DNA from: Bacteroidota bacterium
GTDB taxonomy: Bacteria; Bacteroidota; Bacteroidia; B-17B0; Aurantibacillaceae
Assembly: GCA_005787585.1 (NCBI GenBank)
Contig: SYAL01000016.1
Coordinates: 1 to 50,972 of the forward strand
Reading direction: 5' to 3'
Length of the DNA: 50,972 bases
The translations under genes were made by a program, and so were the position numbers. The notes below the pieces were generated by a model, which saw only the letters and a list, made by a program, of their open reading frames with translations, made no database searches and had not been told where the DNA came from. Of the stretch, positions 34,077 to 43,644 are shown piece by piece. Each line of letters begins with the position of its first letter. Within the stretch, counting starts at the first letter, position 1.

Positions 34077-35495
34077 TTATAAATTACCCAGTTCTATTAA
34101 AAAATTTTCGAGTTTATTTTTAGCACTTTTAGCTGAGCAATTATAATTATTAATAATAAGCGAAAATGCTAAATTTTTTCCAGATTTAGATTTTAAAAAC
34201 CCACAATAAGCTCTAACACGATTAATATATCCGGTTTTAGCATGCATATTATTTTCAATAAATGTACCTTTTCCAATATGACTCATACTACCTTCTTTAC
34301 CCGCGGCTGGCATTGATTTTAATAAAACTTGGTGGTTTTTATCAAAATAAATTTTAGCAAGCAAATTGGCTTGAAAATTTGTTGTAAGTGTATTTTCTCT
34401 GGATAATCCGCTCCCATCAACCATAAATAGTTCTTCAGTATTTAAACCCTTTTTTTTATAATATTCCGCCACTAATTTTATTCCGTTTAAAGCATTTCCA
34501 TTTCCTAAAGCCATAAGTATAGACTCGCAATATAAATTATTACTTTTAATATTTGTTTGATAAATAATATCTGATAATTTTGGTGAATAATGAGTGTATA
34601 ATAAATTTATTTGTGGAAGAGAGTCAGGTTTTATATAGTTTGAATTAATATTTTTTTCAGAACAGTTTACCCCAATTTTTTTTAGAGATTTAAAAAGCAT
34701 CTCTGCACACAATAGGGCTGGGTCAGGAATTGCGCCTTCTATATCGAATGATTTTTTATTTGGAGGAATTGAACCAGAAATGATTTTATTAAATGATAAT
34801 GGATCTCCATAAATACAAGCTTCATCTTCGCTGCCTTTAGCTGTAACATTATTTTGAAAATTTATATGAGAATAAAGGTAATCAGGATAAACACTAATAA
34901 CTTTAGCCACGGAGTTTATATTTTCGGTCGAAAAATAAATTTTATATTTATTATCCATAAACGATAATCCGCAAGGTCTAGATCCGAAGTAATTGCATAT
35001 ATCAGACCATATCCATGAGTCTGGTATTTTTCTTTCAAAAATATAAGCGTCTCCAATTATTTTACCAGTAATTTCTTTAATTCCTATTTCTTTAATTGCA
35101 ACAGCTATTTTATCAGTAATAGTATTTTTTTCATTAAAAAAATATTCTGATTGAAAAGTTGGGTCTCCACTCCCAATAATATGGATGTCTCCATTTAATA
35201 TCCCATTTTTTTCATTAAAATTTCCGGAGTAACCAATTTTTGTTTCAAATTGGTAATTTGCCCCTAATATTGATAAGGCAGCTGAAGTAGTTATTATTTT
35301 TAGGGTACTAGCTGGAATTAATGATAGATGTGAATTATATTCAGAAATTATTTTTGAAGTATTTGCATCAATAATAGTATAACCTAAGCTTGCATTTTTA
35401 AAATCCGAATCTAATTTCCATTTTTCAGTAAAATTATTAAACTGAGCCCGAAATAATATTGGTAAAAGTATTAAGAGTAAGTAATATCTATTCAT
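34077..35495 (-). CDS. dacB: PBP4-type D-alanyl-D-alanine carboxypeptidase/endopeptidase
   Basis: A 472-residue exported class C penicillin-binding protein that trims or opens peptidoglycan cross-links in the periplasm. The signal peptide ends near FRAQF. The three active-site motifs are visible: SxxK with Ser63-Lys66 (PASTLKI), SxN in KSNNLYCES and KTG in HAKTGYINRVRAYCGFL. Domain insertions between SxxK and SxN (DPTFQSEYFF, SWIWSDICNYFGSRPCG) are as in DacB. The minus-strand TATTTTG run just before the ATG is close to the -7 consensus but one base short. Confidence 0.93.
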   Translation of the reverse strand: MNRYYLLLILLPILFRAQFNNFTEKWKLDSDFKNASLGYTIIDANTSKIISEYNSHLSLIPASTLKIITTSAALSILGANYQFETKIGYSGNFNEKNGILNGDIHIIGSGDPTFQSEYFFNEKNTITDKIAVAIKEIGIKEITGKIIGDAYIFERKIPDSWIWSDICNYFGSRPCGLSFMDNKYKIYFSTENINSVAKVISVYPDYLYSHINFQNNVTAKGSEDEACIYGDPLSFNKIISGSIPPNKKSFDIEGAIPDPALLCAEMLFKSLKKIGVNCSEKNINSNYIKPDSLPQINLLYTHYSPKLSDIIYQTNIKSNNLYCESILMALGNGNALNGIKLVAEYYKKKGLNTEELFMVDGSGLSRENTLTTNFQANLLAKIYFDKNHQVLLKSMPAAGKEGSMSHIGKGTFIENNMHAKTGYINRVRAYCGFLKSKSGKNLAFSLIINNYNCSAKSAKNKLENFLIELGNL

Positions 35496-35751
35496 TTTAC
35501 AAAATACTTTTTAAAATTTATTTATAATTTATGATAAATATAATATACTTTTACCCGTTTATTGAATTTAATTCTGAAAAAAGCTCTTAAATTTATTATA
35601 TTTTTTTAAAGATTTTTTTTATTTATTTATAGTAAAAATATAGCTTAAATTAAAGAAATAATTTTATTCTTTTTTCAAATAATAATTTCTTATTTTTATG
35701 GTTAATTTTTTAGTTTTTTAATACATAATTATAATTTTAAAAAAATAGGAT
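35496..35751. other. 256-base divergent spacer between dacB and the oxidoreductase operon
   Basis: Very AT-rich, without a supportable ORF or RNA gene. A TAATTTTA box at 35732-35739, 12 bases before the TTG start at 35752, is a candidate plus-strand -7 element. An imperfect inverted repeat (AAGAAAT near 35655 with ATTTCTT near 35685) is present but too AT-rich to interpret. Confidence 0.4.
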
Positions 35752-37545
35752 TTGAAATCTACAGATATTAAAGACCCAGAGTACTTTCATAAAGTGGTCG
35801 ATTGTCAATATGCCTGCCCTGCGCATACCCCTGTTCCTCATTATATTCGTTTAATTGCTGAAGGAAAGTATTCAGAAGCTTACATGGTTAATTGGGATTC
35901 TAATGTTTTTCCTGGAGTTTTAGGTCGTACCTGTGATCGCCCCTGTGAGCCAGCTTGCAGAAGAGGCCGATTAGATTCTGAGGAGCCTGTTGCTATTTGC
36001 AGATTAAAAAGAGTTGCAGCAGATAATAAAGATGATGTTAAAACTTTAATGCCTCAAGCGCCATTTAAACCAAATGGTAAAAAAATTGCATTAATTGGTG
36101 CCGGTCCTGCATCGCTTACTGTTGCCAGAGACTTGGCTCCGGAAGGCTATGAAATACATCTTTTTGATGAACAAAAATTAGGGGGAGGATTTATGAGAAG
36201 TCAAATCCCATCATTTAGATTACCTGAATCAGTTTTGAATGAAGAAGTAAATTTTATTTTAGATCTTGGAATTCATACACATTTTAACAAATATGTTGAA
36301 AGTTTAAAAGAAGTTTTATCAAAAGATTACGATGCTGTTTTTATTGGTACCGGTGCTCCAAGAGGGAGAGATTTGCCTGATATGTTAGGAAGATGGGAAG
36401 CTGCTGCAAATATTCATATTGGAATAAATTGGTTAGGCTCGGTAGCTTTTGAGCACACATCAAAAATTGGGAAAAATGTAATTATTTTAGGAGGCGGTAA
36501 TACTGCTATGGATTGTTGCAGAACGGCTCGAAGACTAGGAGGAGAAAATGTGAAGGTTATTGTTCGAAGCCCTTTTTCTGAAATGAAGGCGTCTCCATGG
36601 GAAAAAGAAGATGCGCAGCATGAAGATATTCCTATTATTGATAATCATGTTCCTAAATCTTTTGTAGTTGAAAATGGCGTTTTAAAAGGAATGATGTTTG
36701 ATCGCGTTTTTGCATTGATTGATGAAAATGGAAAGAGAAAATTAGTTTCTAAAGGAGAAGACGAAGTTTTTTATGCTGCAGATGATGTTTTAATTGCGAT
36801 TGGGCAAGAAAATTCTTTTCCCTGGATTGAACGTGATTTGGGCGTAGAGTTTGATAATTGGGAAATGCCTGTAGTTAACGAAAAAACATTTGCTTCGACT
36901 CACCCAAAAGTATTTTTTGGTGGAGATTCTGCATGGGGACCAAAAAATGTAATAACTGCTGTAGCTCACGGTCATCAGGCTGCAATTTCAATTGATTTAA
37001 TGTGTAAACAAAAAAATCTACTTCTAGAAAGGCCTTCTCCTTTTGTTAATTTAGTCAGTCAAAAAATGGGTATTCATGAATGGAGTTACGATAGTGAAGT
37101 TGTAAACGATAAGCGTTATCTTGTACCACAGGCCGATAAAAAACTAACTCTTAGTAATCGTAAAAAAGAAGTAGAATTAGGCTTTGACCCTTTTCATGGT
37201 TTTAAAGAAGCCGAAAGATGTTTGAATTGCGATATGCAAACTGTATTTTCAGAAACAAAATGTATTGAGTGTGATGCATGTATGGATGTCTGTCCTACAG
37301 CTTGTATCAGTTTTGTAGATAATGAAGACGAAGAAAGTGATTTAAGAGCGAAACTAAAAGTTCCTGCAAATAATTTGTCACAAGATTTATATGTATCAAA
37401 TACACTTCCAACTAAAAGAGTGATGGTTAAAGATGAAAACGTTTGTTTACACTGTGGCTTGTGCGCAGAGAGATGTCCAACGTCAGCATGGGATATCCAA
37501 AAATTCTTTTACAGTGTAACTAAAGCAGGTAAGGGATGTCATTAA
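35752..37545 (+). CDS. GltD-like FAD/NAD(P)H oxidoreductase with ferredoxin domains
   Basis: A 597-residue protein. The N-terminal Cys-rich GltD segment (CQYACPAHTPVP; CDRPCEPACRRGR) is followed by an FAD fold (GAGPA, 116-120), an NAD(P)H fold (ILGGGNTAMDCCRTARRLGG) and two C-terminal 4Fe-4S ferredoxin motifs (CIECDACMDVCPTAC and CLHCGLCAERCP). It should pass electrons between the 2-oxoacid oxidoreductase encoded downstream and NAD(P). The start is TTG: an in-frame TAG lies at 35746-35748 and the TTG gives the conserved N-terminus, with AGGA a few bases upstream. It overlaps the next gene by 10 bases. Confidence 0.92.
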   Translation: MKSTDIKDPEYFHKVVDCQYACPAHTPVPHYIRLIAEGKYSEAYMVNWDSNVFPGVLGRTCDRPCEPACRRGRLDSEEPVAICRLKRVAADNKDDVKTLMPQAPFKPNGKKIALIGAGPASLTVARDLAPEGYEIHLFDEQKLGGGFMRSQIPSFRLPESVLNEEVNFILDLGIHTHFNKYVESLKEVLSKDYDAVFIGTGAPRGRDLPDMLGRWEAAANIHIGINWLGSVAFEHTSKIGKNVIILGGGNTAMDCCRTARRLGGENVKVIVRSPFSEMKASPWEKEDAQHEDIPIIDNHVPKSFVVENGVLKGMMFDRVFALIDENGKRKLVSKGEDEVFYAADDVLIAIGQENSFPWIERDLGVEFDNWEMPVVNEKTFASTHPKVFFGGDSAWGPKNVITAVAHGHQAAISIDLMCKQKNLLLERPSPFVNLVSQKMGIHEWSYDSEVVNDKRYLVPQADKKLTLSNRKKEVELGFDPFHGFKEAERCLNCDMQTVFSETKCIECDACMDVCPTACISFVDNEDEESDLRAKLKVPANNLSQDLYVSNTLPTKRVMVKDENVCLHCGLCAERCPTSAWDIQKFFYSVTKAGKGCH

Positions 37546-39374
37546 ATAATAAAAAAATTAACGATTTTGTAATTCGATTTGCAAATGTTAATGGAACAGG
37601 TTCGGCAAGCGCTAATTTTTTATTTACGAAGGCCATATTTAGGATGGGCATACCTGTAACACCAAAAAATATTTTCCCCTCTAATATTCAAGGTTTACCT
37701 ACTTGGTATGAAGTAAGGATCAGCGAAAAAGGATATCTCGGTCGCAGAGAAGGTATTGATTTAATAGTTGCAGTGAATCCACAAAGTATGTTAGCCGATA
37801 TAAAATCTTTGAGAAGCGGAGGTTATTTATTATACGATTCGTCTAAAAAATTACATTCTGAATATTTACGTGAGGATATTAATTACTTGGGTATACCACT
37901 AATGGAAATGTGTAATCAAAATTATACTGACGCTCGTCAAAGACAACTTTTTAAAAATATAATTTATGTGGGAGCGTTGGCTGCTTTGTTATCAATCGAG
38001 TTTAATGAGTTAGAAGGCCTGTTAGCAGAACAGTTCAAAGGAAAAGAAAAATTAATTCCTGCTAATATAAAAGCATTAAACTTAGGAATGGATTTTGTTT
38101 ATAAGAATTTTAAATATCCATTAGAATTTCATTTAGAAAGACGCGATTTATTGAATGAGTCTATTATGATAGACGGAAATTCGGCTTGCGGTTTAGGAGC
38201 TGTATATGCTGGAGCAACTGTTGCTGCATGGTATCCTATAACACCTTCAACATCGGTTGTTGAAGCTTTTAGTGATTATTCTAAAGAATTACGTATTGAC
38301 AAAGTAAGTGGTAAAAAAAATGTAGCGATTGTTCAAGCTGAGGACGAGTTAGCTGCGATAGGAATGGTTATTGGCGCAAATTGGAATGGAGCTCGCGCTT
38401 TTACCGCTACAAGTGGTCCTGGTTTAAGTTTAATGAACGAGTTTTTAGGCCTCGCTTATTTTGCAGAAGTACCTACAGTATTGATTGATGTTCAGCGCAC
38501 AGGTCCGTCAACTGGTATGCCAACAAGAACTCAACAATCAGACATTTTAGAAGCTGCTTATGCATCGCATGGCGATACAAAACATGTTTTATTATTTCCT
38601 TCAACGCCAAAAGAATGTTTTGATATGACTATAGATAGTTTTGATTTGGCTGAACAATTACAAACCCCTATTATTTTAATGACTGATTTAGACTTAGGGA
38701 TGAACGATCATATCAGTCCTCCTTTCAAATGGGATGATAAAAGAGAATATAATCGTGGAAAAGTTTTAAATGCAGAGGCTCTTGAAAAAATTGATAAATT
38801 TGGACGTTACTTAGATGTGGACAAAGATGGTATTCCATATCGAACCATCCCAGGAACCCATCCAACCAAAGGTTCTTTTTTTACCCGAGGAACTTCCCGA
38901 GACGAATATGCTATTTATACCGAGGATAGCGATACGTACCAACGAAATATGGATCGTTTGATTAGAAAATGGAACACAGCGAAAGATTTGGTTCCTGAAC
39001 CTCAACTGTATCAAAAATCAAATAATTGCGAAGTAGGAATATTATTTTTTGGAACTTCTACATACTCTGCCGAAGAAGCAATGGACCAAATTAATCACAA
39101 CGGACTATCAGTAGATGCGATTCGAATAAAATCATTTCCATTTAATAAAACAGTTGAACAATTTATTAATGACCATAAAAAAGTATTTGTGATTGAGCAA
39201 AATCGAGATGCTCAAATGAAAAGTTTATTGATGATTGAATTGCAAATAGATCCTAATAAATTAATTTCTGTTTTAAATTATGATGGAATGCCAATAACGG
39301 CAGAAAATATTTTAAAACAAGTATTAAATAAAATTAAATCAAATCCTCACATCGAAAAAAGTAAATCAATATGA
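37536..39374 (+). CDS. korA: 2-oxoacid oxidoreductase, fused gamma-alpha subunit (KorA-like)
   Basis: A 612-residue subunit with an N-terminal gamma domain (~1-190; RFANVNGTGSASANFLFTKA, GYLGRREGIDLIV) and an alpha domain (~205-600) with GNSACGLGAVYAGATVAAWY, PITPSTSVVEAF, QAEDELAAIGMVIGANWNGA and ATSGPGLSLMNEFLGL. These bind CoA and form part of the TPP site with the beta subunit. The gamma-alpha fusion and partner sequence fit the 2-oxoglutarate class; pyruvate or branched-chain substrates are less likely but possible. Coupled to both neighbours by overlaps (10 bases and 4 bases). Confidence 0.9.
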   Translation: MSLNNKKINDFVIRFANVNGTGSASANFLFTKAIFRMGIPVTPKNIFPSNIQGLPTWYEVRISEKGYLGRREGIDLIVAVNPQSMLADIKSLRSGGYLLYDSSKKLHSEYLREDINYLGIPLMEMCNQNYTDARQRQLFKNIIYVGALAALLSIEFNELEGLLAEQFKGKEKLIPANIKALNLGMDFVYKNFKYPLEFHLERRDLLNESIMIDGNSACGLGAVYAGATVAAWYPITPSTSVVEAFSDYSKELRIDKVSGKKNVAIVQAEDELAAIGMVIGANWNGARAFTATSGPGLSLMNEFLGLAYFAEVPTVLIDVQRTGPSTGMPTRTQQSDILEAAYASHGDTKHVLLFPSTPKECFDMTIDSFDLAEQLQTPIILMTDLDLGMNDHISPPFKWDDKREYNRGKVLNAEALEKIDKFGRYLDVDKDGIPYRTIPGTHPTKGSFFTRGTSRDEYAIYTEDSDTYQRNMDRLIRKWNTAKDLVPEPQLYQKSNNCEVGILFFGTSTYSAEEAMDQINHNGLSVDAIRIKSFPFNKTVEQFINDHKKVFVIEQNRDAQMKSLLMIELQIDPNKLISVLNYDGMPITAENILKQVLNKIKSNPHIEKSKSI

Positions 39375-40423
39375 GTTACATTCGACCTAAGTTTCGTCAC
39401 CCTGAATTGCCAAAAAATAAATTGGGTTATAGTATTGATTTTTACGAAGGAGCTCTTTCGACTCTATGTGCCGGTTGTGGTCACGATTCGATAAGTGCTG
39501 GAGTAATTCAGGCATGTTATGAAATGAATATCGAACCACATCGCTTGGCAAAACTTTCTGGTATTGGATGTTCTTCAAAAACGCCTGCTTATTTTTTAAG
39601 TAATTCACATGGTTTTAATTCTGTTCACGGAAGAATGCCTTCTGTAGCAACAGGCGCAAATTTGGCCAATCGAGATTTAATATATTTCGGTGTTTCTGGC
39701 GATGGCGATACAGCAAGTATTGGTATGGGTCAGTTTGTTCACGTTATACGTCGTAATTTAAATATGATTTATATTGTGATGAATAATGGATGTTATGGTT
39801 TAACCAAAGGGCAAGATTCGGCAACTGCTGATAATGGTTCAAAAAATAAAAGTGGTCAAATTAATCCTTTTGAATCTATTGATTTAGCTAGTCTTGCTAT
39901 TGAATTAGGAGCTGAATTTGTTGCTCAAAGTTTTTCTGGTGATAAAACACAATTAATACCTTTAATAAAAGCAGCGATAAAACATCCAGGTTTTGCATTT
40001 ATTAATGTTATTTCTCCTTGTGTAACTTTTAATAATAATGTGGGGTCTACAAAATCTTATGATTATGTGCGGGAACATTTAGATGCTACTTCTACTATTG
40101 ATTTTGTTCCAGAAATGAAAGAAATTACAACCAACTACGAAGAGGGTTCGTCTGAAAATATAAAAATGCACGATGGTTCTTTTTTACAGTTAAAAAAATT
40201 AGCTAAAGATTGGGATCCCATGAATAGGGAATCTGTAGCAAATGCAATGATGATTGCAAAATTAAAAGGAGAAATATTAACTGGGCTTTTATATATGAGT
40301 CCAAATACTAAAGATTTGCATAATACACTTGAAACAAATGATAGAGCCTTGAATTCTCTTTCAAAAAAAGATTTGTGTCCTGGTAGTGAAATTCTTAAAA
40401 CTATTAATTCAGAGTTGAGGTAA
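39371..40423 (+). CDS. korB: 2-oxoacid oxidoreductase, TPP-binding beta subunit (KorB-like)
   Basis: A 350-residue beta subunit. The Fe-S-associated motif CAGCGHDSIS has C33 and C36. The TPP/Mg site is visible as SGDGDTASIGMGQFVH followed by IVMNNGCYGLTKGQDSAT, in the GDG...NN spacing of TPP enzymes. The C-terminal third carries LYMSPNTKDLHNTLETNDRALNS. With the gamma-alpha subunit it oxidatively decarboxylates a 2-oxoacid (probably 2-oxoglutarate) to acyl-CoA, with electrons leaving through the GltD-like partner. It converges on the helicase-nuclease gene, with 14 bases between the stops. Confidence 0.92.
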   Translation: MSYIRPKFRHPELPKNKLGYSIDFYEGALSTLCAGCGHDSISAGVIQACYEMNIEPHRLAKLSGIGCSSKTPAYFLSNSHGFNSVHGRMPSVATGANLANRDLIYFGVSGDGDTASIGMGQFVHVIRRNLNMIYIVMNNGCYGLTKGQDSATADNGSKNKSGQINPFESIDLASLAIELGAEFVAQSFSGDKTQLIPLIKAAIKHPGFAFINVISPCVTFNNNVGSTKSYDYVREHLDATSTIDFVPEMKEITTNYEEGSSENIKMHDGSFLQLKKLAKDWDPMNRESVANAMMIAKLKGEILTGLLYMSPNTKDLHNTLETNDRALNSLSKKDLCPGSEILKTINSELR

Positions 40424-40437
40424 TATTTTGATATAAT

Positions 40438-43400
40438 TTATTCTTGACTTTCTACAGTCATATAATCAATATAAATTAATACTTTTTTAATGTTTTTATA
40501 TCCCATTTCTATTAAAGCATTTTGATATTTATTTAATTGCTTAAAATAAATAGTGTTGTTTTCTTTACCTGTTTTATAATCTATAATTATTGTTTCATTT
40601 GAGTTAAATACAATTCGATCGGGCCTCAATAAATCTCCGGTTGATGTAATTATTTCGGCTTCTAGTTTACAATTTATATTTGGTAAAAAATAAGACTTAA
40701 TTTCTGGTTGTTCTATAAGTTCAACGATTAATTTTTCAAATTTATCTTTTTCGTTTTCAACTAATATACCTTCTAATAAAGCTAATTGAAGAGCAATTTT
40801 TACTTGCGATTTATCTTTTATTTTAGACAATAGCCAATGAACTAATATCCCTTGTTTTTTTGCATTTTCAATATCATGATTGTTATTTAAATAAGAAGGT
40901 TTTATTTGAATTATATTAGGAGGTGTATTAAATTCAAGTGGATTTAATGTAAAGGTTGAAAGATTATTTTCTTTTTCTATAGAATATTTTGGTAATGCTG
41001 TATCAATTTCATAATAATCGGGAGAAACAGACTTATAATTTTCATTCAAGTATATTTTGAGCCAATCGCAAACTGATTTTTGTGTATTTCCTTTTGAGGA
41101 AGATGCAATAATATGCAATCTTTCAATTGCTCTTGTAAAAGAGACATATAATAAATTTAAATTATCTAAACATTGTTCGTCAAATTCTTTTAAATATTCT
41201 TTTTCGAAGCCCGAATTAGCTGCTTTTTTAGACAGGTTAACAATAGTACTTGGAAGTTCAACTTTATCATTATTAATAGATACCCAAGAGTCGTTTGAAT
41301 GATAAGTGGCCCAATTGCAAAAGGGAATAATAACTACAGGAAATTCTAAGCCTTTACTGGCGTGTATTGTCATTATTTTTACAGCGTTAGTACTTTCGGG
41401 AATTATCATTGATGCTTTTTTTGAACGATAATCCCACCATTCAAAAAAAGATGAAATATTTGAATTTTTTATGACTAAAAATTCATTTACTTCATCCAAA
41501 AAAAATCGCAAATAGGTATAACCGTTTTTATTTAAACCTAAAACATTAATTATTTCAATGCAGTTATCAAGAAGATTATTGATAGATAAATTTGATTTAT
41601 TTATTTTGAGACCGCAGTTTTTTAAAATTGAAAAAAGAGAATGTTTTTTAGATATTAAATCGAGTTGTTTATTAAACATTATTTCATCAATCTGATTTGA
41701 TTGATGTAAATAATTTATTACTGAGGCACCAGAAATAATATCTTGAGGATTTACTAAATAGGTTAGGTAGCAGAGAATAGTGTTTATTTCAAAATTATTT
41801 TTTAATAAAAGTGAATCAGAAGAAACTACAGGAATGCCATTTTTTACCAAAAAATTAGCGGTTAAATTGCCATGAGTATTATTCCGAACCAAAATACAAA
41901 TATCTTTAGTATTAAAACCGTCTTTTAAGGCTGAGTTTATTTGACCTAATATAATATTGAAATTTTCTGAGTTTAAGCTATCTTTTTCTAACTTCTGAAT
42001 ATGTATTGAAACAAAGCCAGGATTTTGATTTTTTATAACTTGTGCTTGGTTATGATAAATATTTTTTAAATTATCTGGTAGTATTTCTTTTTTAAGATAA
42101 TCAAATAGCGCATTATTAAATGATACAATTGTTTTTGAACTTCGGTAGTTAGCATTTAAGAATTTTTCTTCAAAATTTCTATCTAGAGATAATGCTCTTT
42201 CATTAATTTGCGGATTATTTTGTGGATTCTTAATTTTTGGTAATATATCAAACTGCTCTATATTTGCATTACGCCATCTGTAAATACTTTGTTTCCCATC
42301 TCCAACAATAAGGTTAAACCAACCATTAGCTAAAGAATTATCAACAAGAGGTAAAATATTTTGCCATTGTAAGCTACTAGTGTCTTGAAATTCGTCGACT
42401 AAATAGTGATGGTATCTTTCCCCAAGTCTCTCATAAATAAAAGGTGTAGATTCGTTATTAATGATGTTAAAAATCTTTTGATTAAACTCACTAATAAATA
42501 CCAAATGTTCTTCTTGTTTTTTTTCAAGACTAATTTCTTCTATTTTTTTTAGAAGCATTAGAGGGTACATTTGTTTACTAAGTAATTCGCATAACGAAAA
42601 ATATGTGAAGTTTTCGCAAATAAATGAAATCAAATATTTAGCGTATTCATTAAGAAGTGGAGTAATAACAGTTACAATTTTTTTTGTTTCTGGTAAGCCA
42701 CCTGACCATTGGTTTTTTTCAATAGCAGCATTTAAATTAACCCCTTCAGTATCTTTGATACCTACTAAGTTATTTACACATTTATTAAAAAAGTTTTGGG
42801 GCCCATTTTTTTTACCTTTAAAATCATTATCTTCTAAATTATTTTTTTTAATTAAACCAATTGCTTTTTGTCCTTCGGTTTTTAATGTATTTTTATAATG
42901 AAAAGTAAAATCTATAAATTGTTTTCTGAATTTTTCTAATTCAACTGAATTAAATTTTTTTAGGCTAGTTATATATTCGTTTGAATTTTCTTTTATCAAT
43001 AGCTTAGAGAATTCTTTGATTTGATTTTCCGGATCCCATCCTTGATTATCTTCTGCTTTATTTAAAGCGTATTCTTTTAAAAGTTTGCCTACGTATTTAT
43101 CTTCTCCAATTTGATTGAACAGTTCTGAAATAACTTTTTCGTAAAAACTATTTGTATCTAATTCGATATTAAAATTAATTGGTAGTTTTAAATCTTGTGC
43201 AAAAGTTTTAACAATCTTGTGGGTAAAGCTATCAATAGTTCCTATTGCAAAATCGGAATAATGATGCAAAATATAACCTAATAAAAGTTTTGATCTTTTT
43301 GATAATTCATCAAGTGATATTTTTAATTCATCACATAATTTTTTACTTAAGTCTGAATATTGGGATAATGAAATTTCATTTAATGCCGAAATAACTCTAC

Positions 43401-43566
43401 TTTTCATTTCAGCAGCAGCTTTATTTGTAAAAGTGACCGCTAATATAAATTTATAATTATGATGTAATTTTTTATCATCACATAATGCCAATCTTAAATA
43501 TTCTTTTACAAGAGTATAGGTTTTACCACTACCTGCACTTGATTTATATACTATAAAATTTTTCAA
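40438..43566 (-). CDS. AddA/RecB-like UvrD-family helicase-nuclease
   Basis: A 1042-residue DNA repair protein. The superfamily 1 helicase motifs are visible: Walker A SAGSGKT (residues 10-16), motif Ia TFTNKAAAEMKSR, motif II HHYLVDEFQDTSSLQW, motif III VGDGKQSIYRWRNA, motif V MTIHASKGLEFPVVI and motif VI LLYVSFTRAIERLHI. The C-terminal PD-(D/E)XK nuclease domain shows LRPDRIVFNSNETIIIDYKTG (GD...D...DYK pattern). It should process double-strand breaks as an AddA/RecB-type subunit. A RecC/AddB partner is not adjacent, so the complex is unknown. A terminator lies between it and the upstream OmpA gene. Confidence 0.92.
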   Translation of the reverse strand: MKNFIVYKSSAGSGKTYTLVKEYLRLALCDDKKLHHNYKFILAVTFTNKAAAEMKSRVISALNEISLSQYSDLSKKLCDELKISLDELSKRSKLLLGYILHHYSDFAIGTIDSFTHKIVKTFAQDLKLPINFNIELDTNSFYEKVISELFNQIGEDKYVGKLLKEYALNKAEDNQGWDPENQIKEFSKLLIKENSNEYITSLKKFNSVELEKFRKQFIDFTFHYKNTLKTEGQKAIGLIKKNNLEDNDFKGKKNGPQNFFNKCVNNLVGIKDTEGVNLNAAIEKNQWSGGLPETKKIVTVITPLLNEYAKYLISFICENFTYFSLCELLSKQMYPLMLLKKIEEISLEKKQEEHLVFISEFNQKIFNIINNESTPFIYERLGERYHHYLVDEFQDTSSLQWQNILPLVDNSLANGWFNLIVGDGKQSIYRWRNANIEQFDILPKIKNPQNNPQINERALSLDRNFEEKFLNANYRSSKTIVSFNNALFDYLKKEILPDNLKNIYHNQAQVIKNQNPGFVSIHIQKLEKDSLNSENFNIILGQINSALKDGFNTKDICILVRNNTHGNLTANFLVKNGIPVVSSDSLLLKNNFEINTILCYLTYLVNPQDIISGASVINYLHQSNQIDEIMFNKQLDLISKKHSLFSILKNCGLKINKSNLSINNLLDNCIEIINVLGLNKNGYTYLRFFLDEVNEFLVIKNSNISSFFEWWDYRSKKASMIIPESTNAVKIMTIHASKGLEFPVVIIPFCNWATYHSNDSWVSINNDKVELPSTIVNLSKKAANSGFEKEYLKEFDEQCLDNLNLLYVSFTRAIERLHIIASSSKGNTQKSVCDWLKIYLNENYKSVSPDYYEIDTALPKYSIEKENNLSTFTLNPLEFNTPPNIIQIKPSYLNNNHDIENAKKQGILVHWLLSKIKDKSQVKIALQLALLEGILVENEKDKFEKLIVELIEQPEIKSYFLPNINCKLEAEIITSTGDLLRPDRIVFNSNETIIIDYKTGKENNTIYFKQLNKYQNALIEMGYKNIKKVLIYIDYMTVESQE

Positions 43567-43589
43567 TAGTTTATTTAGAATTCAAACTA

Positions 43590-43625
43590 AAAAGGCCGTC
43601 CTTTTATTAATATGGACAGCCTTTT
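43590..43625 (-). terminator. Rho-independent terminator after the PorE-like gene
   Basis: A 12-bp stem with one mismatch (AAAAGGCCGTCC against GGACAGCCTTTT, loop of 12) with A/T-rich flanks that give a T run after the stem. It lies 20 bases past the stop of the gene at 43645 and 24 bases before the helicase start. It is the most GC-rich intergenic hairpin in the window and can work in both directions. Confidence 0.75.
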
Positions 43626-43644
43626 AAATTAATATTTATAATAG

